DNA of 33,334 bases, taken from positions 1-33,334 of the forward strand of contig PHAR01000013.1 in the NCBI GenBank assembly GCA_002840405.1, given 5' to 3'. Positions 14,678-22,439 of the stretch are shown piece after piece. Position 1 is the first letter of the stretch. The number at the start of each line of letters is the position of its first letter. The notes beneath the pieces were generated by a model. It was given only the letters and a program-made list of their open reading frames with translations, was not told where the DNA came from and made no database searches. The translations under genes and the position numbers were made by a program. The stretch is from Deltaproteobacteria bacterium HGW-Deltaproteobacteria-8 (GTDB lineage: Bacteria > Desulfobacterota > Desulfovibrionia > Desulfovibrionales > Desulfovibrionaceae).

Positions 14678-15715
14678 TATTAAGGAAGCACGCCAGTGCC
14701 GCGTGCGCTGCGTCCGCTCATGCGGCAGACCAGCCGGGCGACGAGAGGGCCGGTGAACGGGCACGTCGCAGCCGCTGCCCACGGCAATGACAGCCACGGA
14801 GTCCAGCCCGCCGGGGCTGGTGGCCAGATAGGCGCTCAGGGCGTCCACATGCAGCCAGGCGTTGAGCATCCAGGCAGCACAGCAGCACAGGGCGATGAGT
14901 ATGAAGGTAGCCAGCAGCATCTGGGGCACTGCCCGCAGGGCGTGGCGAACTGTCTCGGGCGTGAAGCGCAGGCCGATGTACCAACCCAGGCTGGCGTAGG
15001 CGCACCAGAGAAGCCAGGGCGGCAGGGTGATGGCCACCATGCCCGTGGAGTTGAGCAGCGCACCGCCCAGCATGGGCAGCAGCAAGGCCCCGGCCGGCAT
15101 GCGCGTCCAGCGGGCCAGCAGCACACTGCCGACAATCAGGGCCAGGGTCTGCGCCAGAGGCTCCAGGGGAGCGTCGAACCCCGGCAGCCATAATTGCGTA
15201 GAGGGCGCTGCAGCATGCCCCAGCAGAAGGCGCGAGACGCCCGAGGCAGTGAGCACCACCACGAACACCCGCAAATACTGCATGAAGGCCACCATGCGGA
15301 TATCCGCGCCAAAGGCCTCGGCCATGGCCATCATGGCCACCGCTCCGCCCGGCGAGGTGCCCCAGGCCGCGGTGTTGCCAGGCAGCGAGCCGTAGCGCAT
15401 CAGCCCCATCCCCACCAACGCCCCGAAGACGATGACCAGGACGATGACCAGGAGCATCACCGGCCAGTTCCCGCCCAGGGTAACCAGGGTGGAGGGGGTG
15501 ATGGTCAGCGCCACCAGGCAGCCCACCACGGACTGGGCCGAGGCAAAGGCCCAGCGGGGCACATCCAGGGTCGCGCCACGCAAAGCGAAGGCCACTCCCG
15601 CCAGCATGGGGCCAAGCAGCATGGCGGCCGGAAAGGCGGCCCACTTCAGGCCGACGGCCAGCAGGGCCGAAACAAGGATCAGCGCGGCCCACAGGCCGAG
15701 CCGGAAAATGGACAT
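14675..15715 (-). pseudogene. AbrB-family inner-membrane permease with damaged 3' end
   Basis: A multi-helix membrane protein of the AbrB family (Pfam AbrB, often misnamed ammonia monooxygenase), with two repeats containing the GTSPGGAVAM and ATSPGGLDSV motifs. ATG 15715 starts the conserved part and overlaps the stop of the preceding reading frame (TGATG). The last helix of the family, normally starting after D-V-P, is missing about 40 bases near 14754-14765. The frame shifts, so the encoded tail is abnormal and ends at a TGA formed by the prophage end. The original tail (TGPLVARLV...) is still visible out of frame, ending at TAA 14680-14682. Function may be lost. Confidence 0.75.
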
Positions 15716-15912
15716 CAGCCCCCCAGCGGCAAGACCGCCCACGAATTTGCCCAGGCGTCTGGGGCCGGAGCCAGAACAGCGTATCTCCGGCCGTCCCGAA
15801 AGTACAGGTCACGGCCGCTGTATTCAGAACGGCCGCCACGGACCTTGAGCTTGCCTGCCCGGTCAATCTTGAGCGCGCCCTGAACCGGCCTTGGAATTTG
15901 CCTTGCCCCAAT
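15715..15912 (-). pseudogene. Gene remnant upstream of the AbrB permease
   Basis: An open frame with no standard start codon between a TAG at 15913-15915 and a TGA that overlaps the AbrB start. The encoded C-terminal-looking stretch (KLKVRGGRSEYSGRDLYF, then RDGRRYAVLAPAPD) has protein-like composition and stop-start coupling with AbrB, so it is probably the tail of a host gene whose front part is lost. Identity unknown. Confidence 0.35.
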
Positions 15913-15967
15913 CTACGGCTGAACACTCCGCTCGGGCGTTCTTCGACGCCGAGACGTCATCTTCACG

Positions 15968-18529
15968 TTACGGCTGCCTTGTGCGCCAACTTTTGTAAAT
16001 CTCAAACCACCCAACGCTGGTTACACCAGCCAGCACGCATAGGCCGAGGTCCAGGGGCCCAAGCGCATTCAAATGGAGCAGGCTGCGAAGCGATGGGACA
16101 TTGAGCACCAGGCCCAGCATCACCGTCGCACCGCCCACCACCCACCACAGCGCAGCGTTGGGCTCCCGGAACATGGCGACAATGCTGCGGACCCAGGAAC
16201 GATTGGTGAAGATAAGCCCGAGGTTGCCCGCCACCAGGGTGACGAAGACAAAGGAACGCCGCGCGTCCTCCTGCGGCTGGCCAAGGCTCCCCGCCGCCCA
16301 GTACATCAGCAGCAGCGCGGCCAGGACGCCTCCTCCCTGCAGCACGCTGAGGGTCAGCACCCGCGCGTTGAAGAGCCGCTCGTCGGCCTTGCGCGGAGGG
16401 CGGCGCATGATGTCCTTTTCCGCGCCCTCGGCCTCGAAGATGAGCGAGCAGGCCGGGTCGATGATGAGTTCAAGAAACACGATGTGCACCGGCAAGAGCA
16501 AAAGCGGCATGTCGGTGAAGAAGACCGGGATCATGGAAAGCCCGGCGATGGGTACGTGGACGGCCAGGGTGTAGCCCACGGCCTTCTTGATGTTGTCGTA
16601 GATGCGGCGGCCCAGGCGGATGGCCTGCACGATGGAGGAGAAGTCGTCGTCCAGCAGGATCAGGGCCGAGGCCTCACGCGCCACGTCCGTGCCGCGCCCG
16701 CCCATGGCGATGCCGATGTGCGCGGCCTTGAGCGCCGGGGCGTCGTTGACGCCGTCCCCGGTCATGGCCACGATCTCGCCGTTGGCCTTGAGCGCGTTCA
16801 CCAGGCGCAGCTTCTGCTCCGGCACCACGCGGGCGAACACGTCGACCTCCGGAATGCGCCGGGTGAGCATACCGTCGCTCATGTCGTCCAGCTCCGGCCC
16901 GGTGATGACGCCCTCCGCGTTGCGCAGCCCGATCTGCCTGGCGATGCTCCGGGCCGTGTCAGGGTGGTCACCGGTGATCATGATCACCCGGATGCCCGCT
17001 GTGTAGCATTCCTGGATCGTTGCCGGAACAGTGGGCCGGATGGGGTCTTCCAGGCCCACGAGGCCGAGGTACTCAAAGGTGAAGTCGTGCTGTTCGCCGG
17101 GCAGTTGGCCCTTGGACCAATTGGCCCGCGCCACCCCGAGCACGCGCAACCCCTGCCCGGCCATGAGGGCCACCTGCGCGGATATCGCCGCGGTCGGCTC
17201 CGGCCCCAGGTGGCACAGCTCGGCGATGGCCTCCGGTGCGCCCTTGGTGGCAACGGCAAAGGAATCCCCATCCACTGCGCGCCAGACGTGGGTCAGGGCC
17301 AGCAGCTCTGGCGAGAGGGGGTAGTCGCGCACCATGGCCCACTGTTCGTGCCAATGCTCTGTCTTGCCCAGGCGGTTCTCGCCCAGGGTGCGCAAGGCGC
17401 GCTCCATGGGATCGAAGACCTCCTTCTTGCTTGCCAGAACGCCATACTCCAGCAGCGCGTGGAAACTCTCCGGCAGGGTTGCGCCCTGGCTGGCGACGAA
17501 GGTCTGGCCGTCTGCGTGGAGCTGTCGCACAGTCATCTGGTTGAGAGTGAGGGTGCCGGTCTTGTCCGTGCAGAGCACCGTGGCCGCGCCCAGGGTCTCG
17601 ATGGCGGGCATGCGCCGGGTGAGCACGCGGCTGCGGGAGATGCGCCAGGCGCCCAGGGCCAGAAAGATGGTCAGGATGACCGGGAATTCCTCCGGGAGCA
17701 CGGCCATGGCCATGGCGATGCCCGCAAGCAAACCCTGGACCCAGCTTTGCGGCGTATTGCCGCGCGTCAGTGCGTAGGCCACTATCACCACGGAGCACAG
17801 GCCCAGGCCGATGGCGGCCAACTGCTTGACCATGCGGCCCGTCTCGCCCTGAAGCGGCGTATTCTCCTGCTCGATGGTCTGGAGCGCCTTGCCGATCTTG
17901 CCAAGCTCCGTGCGCATGCCGGTGGCCACCACTTCGGCCAGGCCCTGCCCCCTGGTGATGAGCGAGCCAGAGAAGACGTCGGGCAGGTCGTCGCCGCCGG
18001 GCTTGCCGGTCTGGCTGGCCGTCTCGGAACTGGCCTTGCGCACCGGCACAGACTCGCCCGTCAGTAGGGACTCGTCGGCGTAGATGTTGAGCGCCTGGCG
18101 CAGGACTGCGTCCGCCGGGACGCGGTCGCCTTCTGAAAGCAGCAGCAGATCTCCCCGGACCACCTCACGCCCGGCGATGCGCCGCTGCTGGCCGTCGCGC
18201 AGCACCAGGGCGCGGGGGCTGGAAAGGTCGCGCAGGGCGTCCAGAGCCCGCTCGGTGCGCCGCTCCTGCACGATGGTGATGCCCATGACCACGAAGACGA
18301 AGCCCAGGAGCATCAGCGCGTCCGAGAGTTCGCCCATGAGCAGGTACAGGCTGCCGCAGGCCACCAGCAGCAGAAACATGGGTTCGCGCATGACCTCAAG
18401 GGCGATAGAGAACACGCCGCGCCGGGTCCCTTGCGGCATCTCGTTGAAGCCCTCGGCCTGCTGGCGTCGGGTGGCCTCGGCTTCGCTGAGGCCGGTGGCG
18501 TCTGCGGGATCAAACGTCTGGGTAGGCAT
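15968..18529 (-). CDS. P-type cation-transporting ATPase (P2-like)
   Basis: An 853-aa inner-membrane ATP-driven cation pump. Visible motifs in order: actuator TGES at 157-160, M4 signature PEEFP at 279-283, phosphorylation site D322 in DKTGTLT, nucleotide-binding KGAPEA from 429, TGD from 519, hinge GDGVNDAP at 591-598, and six C-terminal hydrophobic helices including LELIIDPACS. The PEEFP motif and layout are those of bacterial calcium/manganese-type P2 ATPases; the ion cannot be fixed from sequence alone. No N-terminal metal-binding CxxC, so it is not a heavy-metal P1B pump. A hairpin separates it from the zinc-ribbon gene upstream. Confidence 0.9.
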   Translation of the reverse strand: MPTQTFDPADATGLSEAEATRRQQAEGFNEMPQGTRRGVFSIALEVMREPMFLLLVACGSLYLLMGELSDALMLLGFVFVVMGITIVQERRTERALDALRDLSSPRALVLRDGQQRRIAGREVVRGDLLLLSEGDRVPADAVLRQALNIYADESLLTGESVPVRKASSETASQTGKPGGDDLPDVFSGSLITRGQGLAEVVATGMRTELGKIGKALQTIEQENTPLQGETGRMVKQLAAIGLGLCSVVIVAYALTRGNTPQSWVQGLLAGIAMAMAVLPEEFPVILTIFLALGAWRISRSRVLTRRMPAIETLGAATVLCTDKTGTLTLNQMTVRQLHADGQTFVASQGATLPESFHALLEYGVLASKKEVFDPMERALRTLGENRLGKTEHWHEQWAMVRDYPLSPELLALTHVWRAVDGDSFAVATKGAPEAIAELCHLGPEPTAAISAQVALMAGQGLRVLGVARANWSKGQLPGEQHDFTFEYLGLVGLEDPIRPTVPATIQECYTAGIRVIMITGDHPDTARSIARQIGLRNAEGVITGPELDDMSDGMLTRRIPEVDVFARVVPEQKLRLVNALKANGEIVAMTGDGVNDAPALKAAHIGIAMGGRGTDVAREASALILLDDDFSSIVQAIRLGRRIYDNIKKAVGYTLAVHVPIAGLSMIPVFFTDMPLLLLPVHIVFLELIIDPACSLIFEAEGAEKDIMRRPPRKADERLFNARVLTLSVLQGGGVLAALLLMYWAAGSLGQPQEDARRSFVFVTLVAGNLGLIFTNRSWVRSIVAMFREPNAALWWVVGGATVMLGLVLNVPSLRSLLHLNALGPLDLGLCVLAGVTSVGWFEIYKSWRTRQP

Positions 18530-18566
18530 GGGAATCCTGTCGCCGTAGGCATTTAGTTGTTGAGAC

Positions 18567-18602
18567 GCCGGGTGGCCCGGGTTCTTGATCCGGCCACCCG
18601 GC
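18567..18602. terminator. Hairpin between zinc-ribbon gene and P-type ATPase
   Basis: GCCGGGTGGCC (18567-18577) pairs perfectly with 18592-18602 around a 14-base loop. It lies 12 bases after the stop of the zinc-ribbon gene. No T-tract follows on either strand, so it may be a weak terminator or an mRNA-stabilising structure. Confidence 0.45.
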
Positions 18603-18613
18603 TGATTCCTGGC

Positions 18614-18946
18614 CTAAAAGTCGAACAGCTCGGAAAGCATGGATTTTTTCTTTTTGTGGCCAGAGCCATGCTTGTCATTGTGATGGCTGTCATGCTGGCC
18701 GTCATGTCCACCGAACTGCGGGTGGACGGCGGGCTGCTGATAGGCGGGCTGCTGAGGCTGCGGCGCATAGCCCTGCTGGGCAACGGGTTGCGGAGCGGCT
18801 ACGGGGGACAATGCGCCAGCCCGCTCGATGATCTTGTCCAGTTCGCCCCTGTCGAGCCACACGCCGCGGCACTGGGGGCAGTAATCTATCTCGACGCCGC
18901 TGCGTTCCGTCATGACCAGGGTCACTTTGCAATGCGGGCAATTCAT
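18614..18946 (-). CDS. TFIIB-type zinc-ribbon protein
   Basis: A 110-aa protein with the zf-TFIIB family motif: CPHC at the N-terminus and CPQCRGVWLDRGELDKI at about 23-39. A Gln/Pro/Tyr-rich low-complexity linker, a His-rich stretch and a basic KKKK segment before LSELFDF follow. Such proteins are common and of unknown function. ATG 18946 is the only sensible start. Confidence 0.85.
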   Translation of the reverse strand: MNCPHCKVTLVMTERSGVEIDYCPQCRGVWLDRGELDKIIERAGALSPVAAPQPVAQQGYAPQPQQPAYQQPAVHPQFGGHDGQHDSHHNDKHGSGHKKKKSMLSELFDF

Positions 18947-18984
18947 AAGCTACCTCCGTGTATATCTACTTTTGCAGATAAAAC

Positions 18985-19554
18985 CTAGTTGGCTGGGATC
19001 CGAACACTGTCGTCATCAAAATCCACGTTCGCCGCTGCTGGGTGGCAGGCGACGCAGTTGGCCAACCCGCCCACATCTTTCCTGGTGAAGACTTCCGGGG
19101 CGAGCTTGCGGTGCTTCCGCTGGATGTAAGGCACTTCCACCACCCTGAAGGGTGCGCCCCCACCAAGGCTGTGCATCACCTTGCGTCCAATTTTCGTGGC
19201 AGAGACATCCGCCGCGTTACCCAGCAGATAGTCCCTGACAACGGTTTTTTCCTGCTCGGAGAGGACGACCTCGTTCCCGAAGTGATCGCCGAGGGAGGCG
19301 ACCATGTTCTCCCAGGATTTCTTCGGGAGCAGTTGCGGAGCATACGCCCAGTGGCAGCTTCCGCACGCCGCCTCGTAGACCGGGTTGCGCGGCAGTTCAG
19401 CCTTTCCCTTCCCATGGCCTTTGTTGTGTCTTTTCCCCTTGGATTCCCTTCGGTGTTCCCGATGTCCAGAGGAGTCCTCCGCTAAGCAATAAGCGGCCAC
19501 GGATATGGCCCCGACTGCGAAGGCCAGGGCAAGGAGCAGATGTTTCGCTTTCAT
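18985..19554 (-). CDS. Periplasmic diheme cytochrome c (DHC family)
   Basis: A 189-aa exported electron-transfer protein. ATG 19554 has GGGAGGA upstream and begins a signal peptide (MKAKHLLLALAFAVGAISVA). Heme sites are C64-x2-C67-H68 in CGSCHWAYAPQLLP and C167-x2-C170-H171 in NCVACHPAA, and the C-terminus ends in VRIP, all typical of the dihaem cytochrome c family. A Lys/His/Arg-rich linker lies between signal and first heme. The neighbourhood does not reveal a redox partner. Confidence 0.88.
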   Translation of the reverse strand: MKAKHLLLALAFAVGAISVAAYCLAEDSSGHREHRRESKGKRHNKGHGKGKAELPRNPVYEAACGSCHWAYAPQLLPKKSWENMVASLGDHFGNEVVLSEQEKTVVRDYLLGNAADVSATKIGRKVMHSLGGGAPFRVVEVPYIQRKHRKLAPEVFTRKDVGGLANCVACHPAAANVDFDDDSVRIPAN

Positions 19555-20010
19555 GAATCCTCCCAATTTTTCCCGCGCTCACTCGCGCGGAGATTGAGTT
19601 TGGGCCTTGTCTCGTGAAGTCTCGTCAAGCTGCGGAACCCCTCGCGGCTCTGGGCGCAGAGTTCTGGCACCTTGCACAAAGGGGGCATGCCTCTCCCCGG
19701 AGCCGTCCAGGGAGAACGTGTGGGGAACCACCCCCGGCCTGATGGCGGTGCGCCAGGCCAGGGTCTGCTGATCTCGTGAAGGTTGAAGAGATCTCCACAC
19801 CGGCCACCTGTGCCCCATCGTCGGGCTTCCCCAATTCCTCTTGCGCCCTGGCTGTACGGCAAGCACGAGGGCATCGGAAGATATGCCGCAAGCCAAAGGG
19901 TCCGCGTTGCTGAACACCTGACGCCAGTATCGCCAGCCCTACTGAAAGCATAGGGACGGACGCGATGGGTTCTATTGTCGAAACAGTTGGCTAGACGCTA
20001 ACGTTCTTCG
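19555..20010. other. Stretch without a supportable gene
   Basis: Several overlapping minus-strand frames stay open here, but none has a good ribosome site, recognisable domain or consistent composition. It may be decayed coding DNA. A small hairpin CTAACG/CGTTAG (19998-20014) covers the stop of the 104-aa gene. Confidence 0.4.
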
Positions 20011-20325
20011 TTAGGAGAGATGCAAAAAGGATTGGGGCGGGCGTTCAAGGGGCAAGCCGTGGCGCGAGCGAACAGCAAAGACATAGCCATCCACAAGGGA
20101 TTGCGCACTTCTTTTCGAGTCAGCGGCGAAGAATTGGGGATTCTCGAAGATGCCATCCTGATGGTCCAGGTGGCTATGCACAATGTCAGCCTGACTGTGC
20201 TCAGCGACAGGAGGGGCAGAAGGCTCATTCGGATCAGGGAAAACCCCGAGGAAAGCGGAGAGAAGCAGCGCGGCAGCGAGCATCAGGCAAAGAATGCTGT
20301 GTGGTGAGTATGCTCGCTGTGACAT
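20011..20325 (-). CDS. Small exported His-containing protein (104 aa)
   Basis: ATG 20325 begins a hydrophobic signal-like segment (residues 11-29, ILCLMLAAALLLSAFLGVF), followed by an extracytoplasmic part with HSHLDHQD, which could bind metal. No strong ribosome site is seen. Small His-rich exported proteins of this kind often accompany metal-efflux genes, but no efflux genes are present in the window. Function unknown. Confidence 0.5.
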   Translation of the reverse strand: MSQRAYSPHSILCLMLAAALLLSAFLGVFPDPNEPSAPPVAEHSQADIVHSHLDHQDGIFENPQFFAADSKRSAQSLVDGYVFAVRSRHGLPLERPPQSFLHLS

Positions 20326-20390
20326 TTCTGTACTTTACTTTGTATCATTGTTCCCGTCAACGAGCCTTGCCTCTCTAGCCGATAGAGGAA

Positions 20391-20457
20391 GTATGCCTGG
20401 CTCCCGAGCGGATGCCTAGCACCCCGAAACCATATTTTGAGCCAGGACCGGGCATAC
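20391..20457. repeat. Interrupted 13-bp inverted repeat in host DNA
   Basis: GTATGCCTGGCTC (20391-20403) is mirrored by 20439-20457, where the reverse complement is split by six extra bases. It lies between the small exported gene and the PR left end. Purpose unknown. Confidence 0.5.
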
Positions 20458-20566
20458 GCTTCAAAGGTGCCGGGACACGCCCATCAGGCCGGAACCAGTG
20501 CCCGGATGCTCATCACGAACGAGTACGAGCCGCACGGCAAGACACCGAGCAGGCCGCCAGGTGCTG

Positions 20567-20743
20567 TGTGGGGGTGCAGGGAAGATGAGAATGCCGGTTG
20601 CGCCGGGGTTGAATAGGACGAATGCGGGCCGAATGTAGGACGGACGTGGGCTGGCGGGGAAATGAGGCGAGGGAAAAGGGGAAATGGCAAAATAAGAATG
20701 GTGCGACTTGAAATGGCCGATTTTGGCACTCAAGATAAGAATG
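20567..20743 (+). mobile_element. PR left end (attL) with three transposase-site-like motifs
   Basis: TGTGGGGG at 20567 aligns with the PL end TGAGGGGG, and homology continues inward. GATGAGAATG (20584-20593), AATAAGAATG (20691-20700) and GATAAGAATG (20734-20743) lie 17, 124 and 167 bases inside, as in PL. Total distance from first to third site is 150 bases in both prophages. The terminal base is inferred. Confidence 0.7.
20614..20646 (+). repeat. 11-bp iterons near the PR left end
   Basis: TAGGACGAATG, CGGGCCGAATG and TAGGACGGACG in tandem, followed by a degenerate copy; same place and phase as in PL. Confidence 0.7.
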
Positions 20744-20811
20744 AAAATCGATTGGTTGCCCCGCAATACGGGCAAATATGGCCTTGAAATTTGCCTTGAA
20801 TTGCCTCGAAT

Positions 20812-21501
20812 TTAGCGCAACTCGCGCCCCAGCCAAACCGCCTTGCCGATGATGCGGATGCCATCCACGAGATCGCCGCGAGTGTCGATTTCGAGCGGTG
20901 CGTAAGAATCGTTGCAGCTTTTGAGGATGATCTTGCCGGGCAAGGTGTCCACCATCTTGATGTAGACCAGATCCTCCACGCCGACGGCGAACAGCGATCC
21001 TGGCTGTGGCTGGGTCTGGCTCTGGTCAACCAGCACCACGTCTCCGTGATGTATCTCCGGCTCCATGCTCTCGCCCGCGACACGCATAAGCACCATCATT
21101 GAGGACTGCCCCTTGGTGCTGATCCAGTCGTTCCTGAATCCGTAGCGCTGCTCAGTGACGCCACCAGCCTCAAAGCTCCCTGTACCCGCCGAAAGCCGAG
21201 CTTCCACCAACGGCACGTAGACCATGTCCACGTCGCAGGCGGACTTCTCCCGCGCGACTGACGCAGGGGTGCTGCCAATCTCACGAAGGGTAGAACCCTC
21301 TCCGAACAATAACCAGTTCGCGCTCGTTACATATTTCTCGGCTACCAGCTCAATCCAAGCACCAGGAATCTGCTGGCGTTTGCGCGCAGCAGCAACAGAC
21401 TGAGGCTGTATTCCCAGCATCCTGGCCAACTCGGAATCTGACTTGGCGTTTGTGGCCGCGACAAGGCGAGCCATGCGCTGATCAAATTTCGTCATATCCA
21501 T
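20812..21501 (-). CDS. Lysogeny repressor, CI/LexA type (HTH + S24 peptidase)
   Basis: A 229-aa repressor homologous to the PL one. The HTH region (SVAAARKRQQIPG) is almost identical to PL, as expected if both bind the same operator word. Ser145 (GESMEPEI) and Lys182 (VYIKMVD) are 37 residues apart, with Ala105-Gly106 in LSAGTG as candidate cleavage bond. The linker between domains is different and shorter. GGAG eight bases before ATG 21501 lies inside an operator copy. Because HTHs and operators match, PL and PR are probably homoimmune or partly so. Confidence 0.9.
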   Translation of the reverse strand: MDMTKFDQRMARLVAATNAKSDSELARMLGIQPQSVAAARKRQQIPGAWIELVAEKYVTSANWLLFGEGSTLREIGSTPASVAREKSACDVDMVYVPLVEARLSAGTGSFEAGGVTEQRYGFRNDWISTKGQSSMMVLMRVAGESMEPEIHHGDVVLVDQSQTQPQPGSLFAVGVEDLVYIKMVDTLPGKIILKSCNDSYAPLEIDTRGDLVDGIRIIGKAVWLGRELR

Positions 21502-21505
21502 GGCG

Positions 21506-21594
21506 AACTCCGAAGCGAACTACGAAATGAAGCTAAAAGCTTAATCCAATGATGCCAAGCGTTAAGCTAAAGTATGGAAAAAATGAACTACGAA
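21506..21594. promoter_or_regulatory. PR operator array (three AACTACGAA-type sites)
   Basis: AACTCCGAA at 21506-21514, AACTACGAA at 21518-21526 and 21586-21594; start-to-start spacings of 12 and 68 bases equal those in PL. Surrounding AT-rich sequence is otherwise diverged, so the sites appear to be selected. Confidence 0.7.
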
Positions 21595-21606
21595 ACAGTT
21601 TTTAGC

Positions 21607-21635
21607 TTGATTTTGCCATACTAAGTATGTAAATC
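21607..21635 (+). promoter_or_regulatory. PR early promoter
   Basis: TTGATT (21607-21612), 17-base spacer, TAAATC (21630-21635), reading into the early operon. Same arrangement as in PL. The following leader (21640-21690) is conserved with PL 13565-13613. Confidence 0.55.
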
Positions 21636-21758
21636 AGGTTTGCGGGCACTGGAAAGGGATACCGTCAAAACCACTTCTACACGCCGCGCACATTAGGGTC
21701 AACGTCCACGCTCCAGTAACGATTGGACGTGCCCTCCACCTCAAGGCGGATGGCGAAT

Positions 21759-22184
21759 ATGCGGCAAGCATCACTCCTCGAAGACGACCACGGCAGGCTG
21801 GCTGGTGTAATTCCCGCCATGCGCGCGGCCATGAATCGCGCTGCGGGCGAGGATGAGTCCGGACGCAAGCTCCTGGTTGACCGCCTGAACGCGGTTGCCA
21901 GAGAGGTGGGTGTTCGGCTGACCACGGGAAGCGCCCACGCCCTCTCTAAAGACACCCTCGACAAGTGGTTGAACCCCAACGACCGCGACCACACGCCAGG
22001 CATCCTGGCTGTGGCTGTTTTCTGCGCGGCCACGAAGGATGCTGGCGCGCTGCGCGTTTTGCTCCAGTCCATCGGCCTGGATGTGATGACGCAGGAAGAC
22101 CGAAAGCACCGGGATTACGGCAAGGCCTGCCTGGCCGAGCGCGAGGCCCGTAAACGCAAGAAGAGATTGGAGGAAACGATATGA
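21759..22184 (+). CDS. First gene of the early operon, putative regulator (141 aa)
   Basis: Close homologue of PL 13071-13496. ATG 21759 is the start common to both prophages; an ATG three codons earlier exists only here. HTH-like SKDTLDKWL segment and very basic C-terminus. Role unknown. Confidence 0.7.
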   Translation: MRQASLLEDDHGRLAGVIPAMRAAMNRAAGEDESGRKLLVDRLNAVAREVGVRLTTGSAHALSKDTLDKWLNPNDRDHTPGILAVAVFCAATKDAGALRVLLQSIGLDVMTQEDRKHRDYGKACLAEREARKRKKRLEETI

Positions 22185-22423
22185 CACCGTTGGAGTGCCG
22201 GGCGGAGCGCCAGAAGGTGCGGTTTCGCATTCGCGAGAACTTGGATCAACGAGGCTTAAGCATGCTGGAGATCGCAAGGCGGGTCAATTTGAACAAGAAC
22301 GTGGTGGTGGAAACCATCGGCGGTGGGCGGAATAACCGCCGCGTGCTGGCGGAGCTTCGCGCGGTGGGAGTTCCTGAGAAGTACCTTTTCGACCCCGATG
22401 TCCTCAAGAATAAGGCTGCTTAA
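22181..22423 (+). CDS. Ner-like HTH early regulator
   Basis: An 80-aa homologue of the PL Ner-like protein, with GLSMLEIARRVNLNKNVVVE as HTH and the shared TIGGGRNNRRVL block. Overlaps the upstream stop by four bases. Followed directly by A, without the two extra genes of PL. Confidence 0.7.
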   Translation: MTPLECRAERQKVRFRIRENLDQRGLSMLEIARRVNLNKNVVVETIGGGRNNRRVLAELRAVGVPEKYLFDPDVLKNKAA

Positions 22424-22439
22424 GGATAGCAGAACTACC

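Noticed and set aside
16073-18067. 664-codon plus-strand open frame
   Set aside because: Antisense to the P-type ATPase, which has all family motifs.
19579-19951. Overlapping minus-strand frames as possible genes
   Set aside because: Three frames are open over the same bases; none has a ribosome site, recognisable motif or coherent protein character.
14677-20567. Host segment as the cargo of a composite Mu transposon
   Set aside because: The two prophages are clearly different phages, and the host genes look like ordinary chromosomal genes; two independent insertions explain it better.
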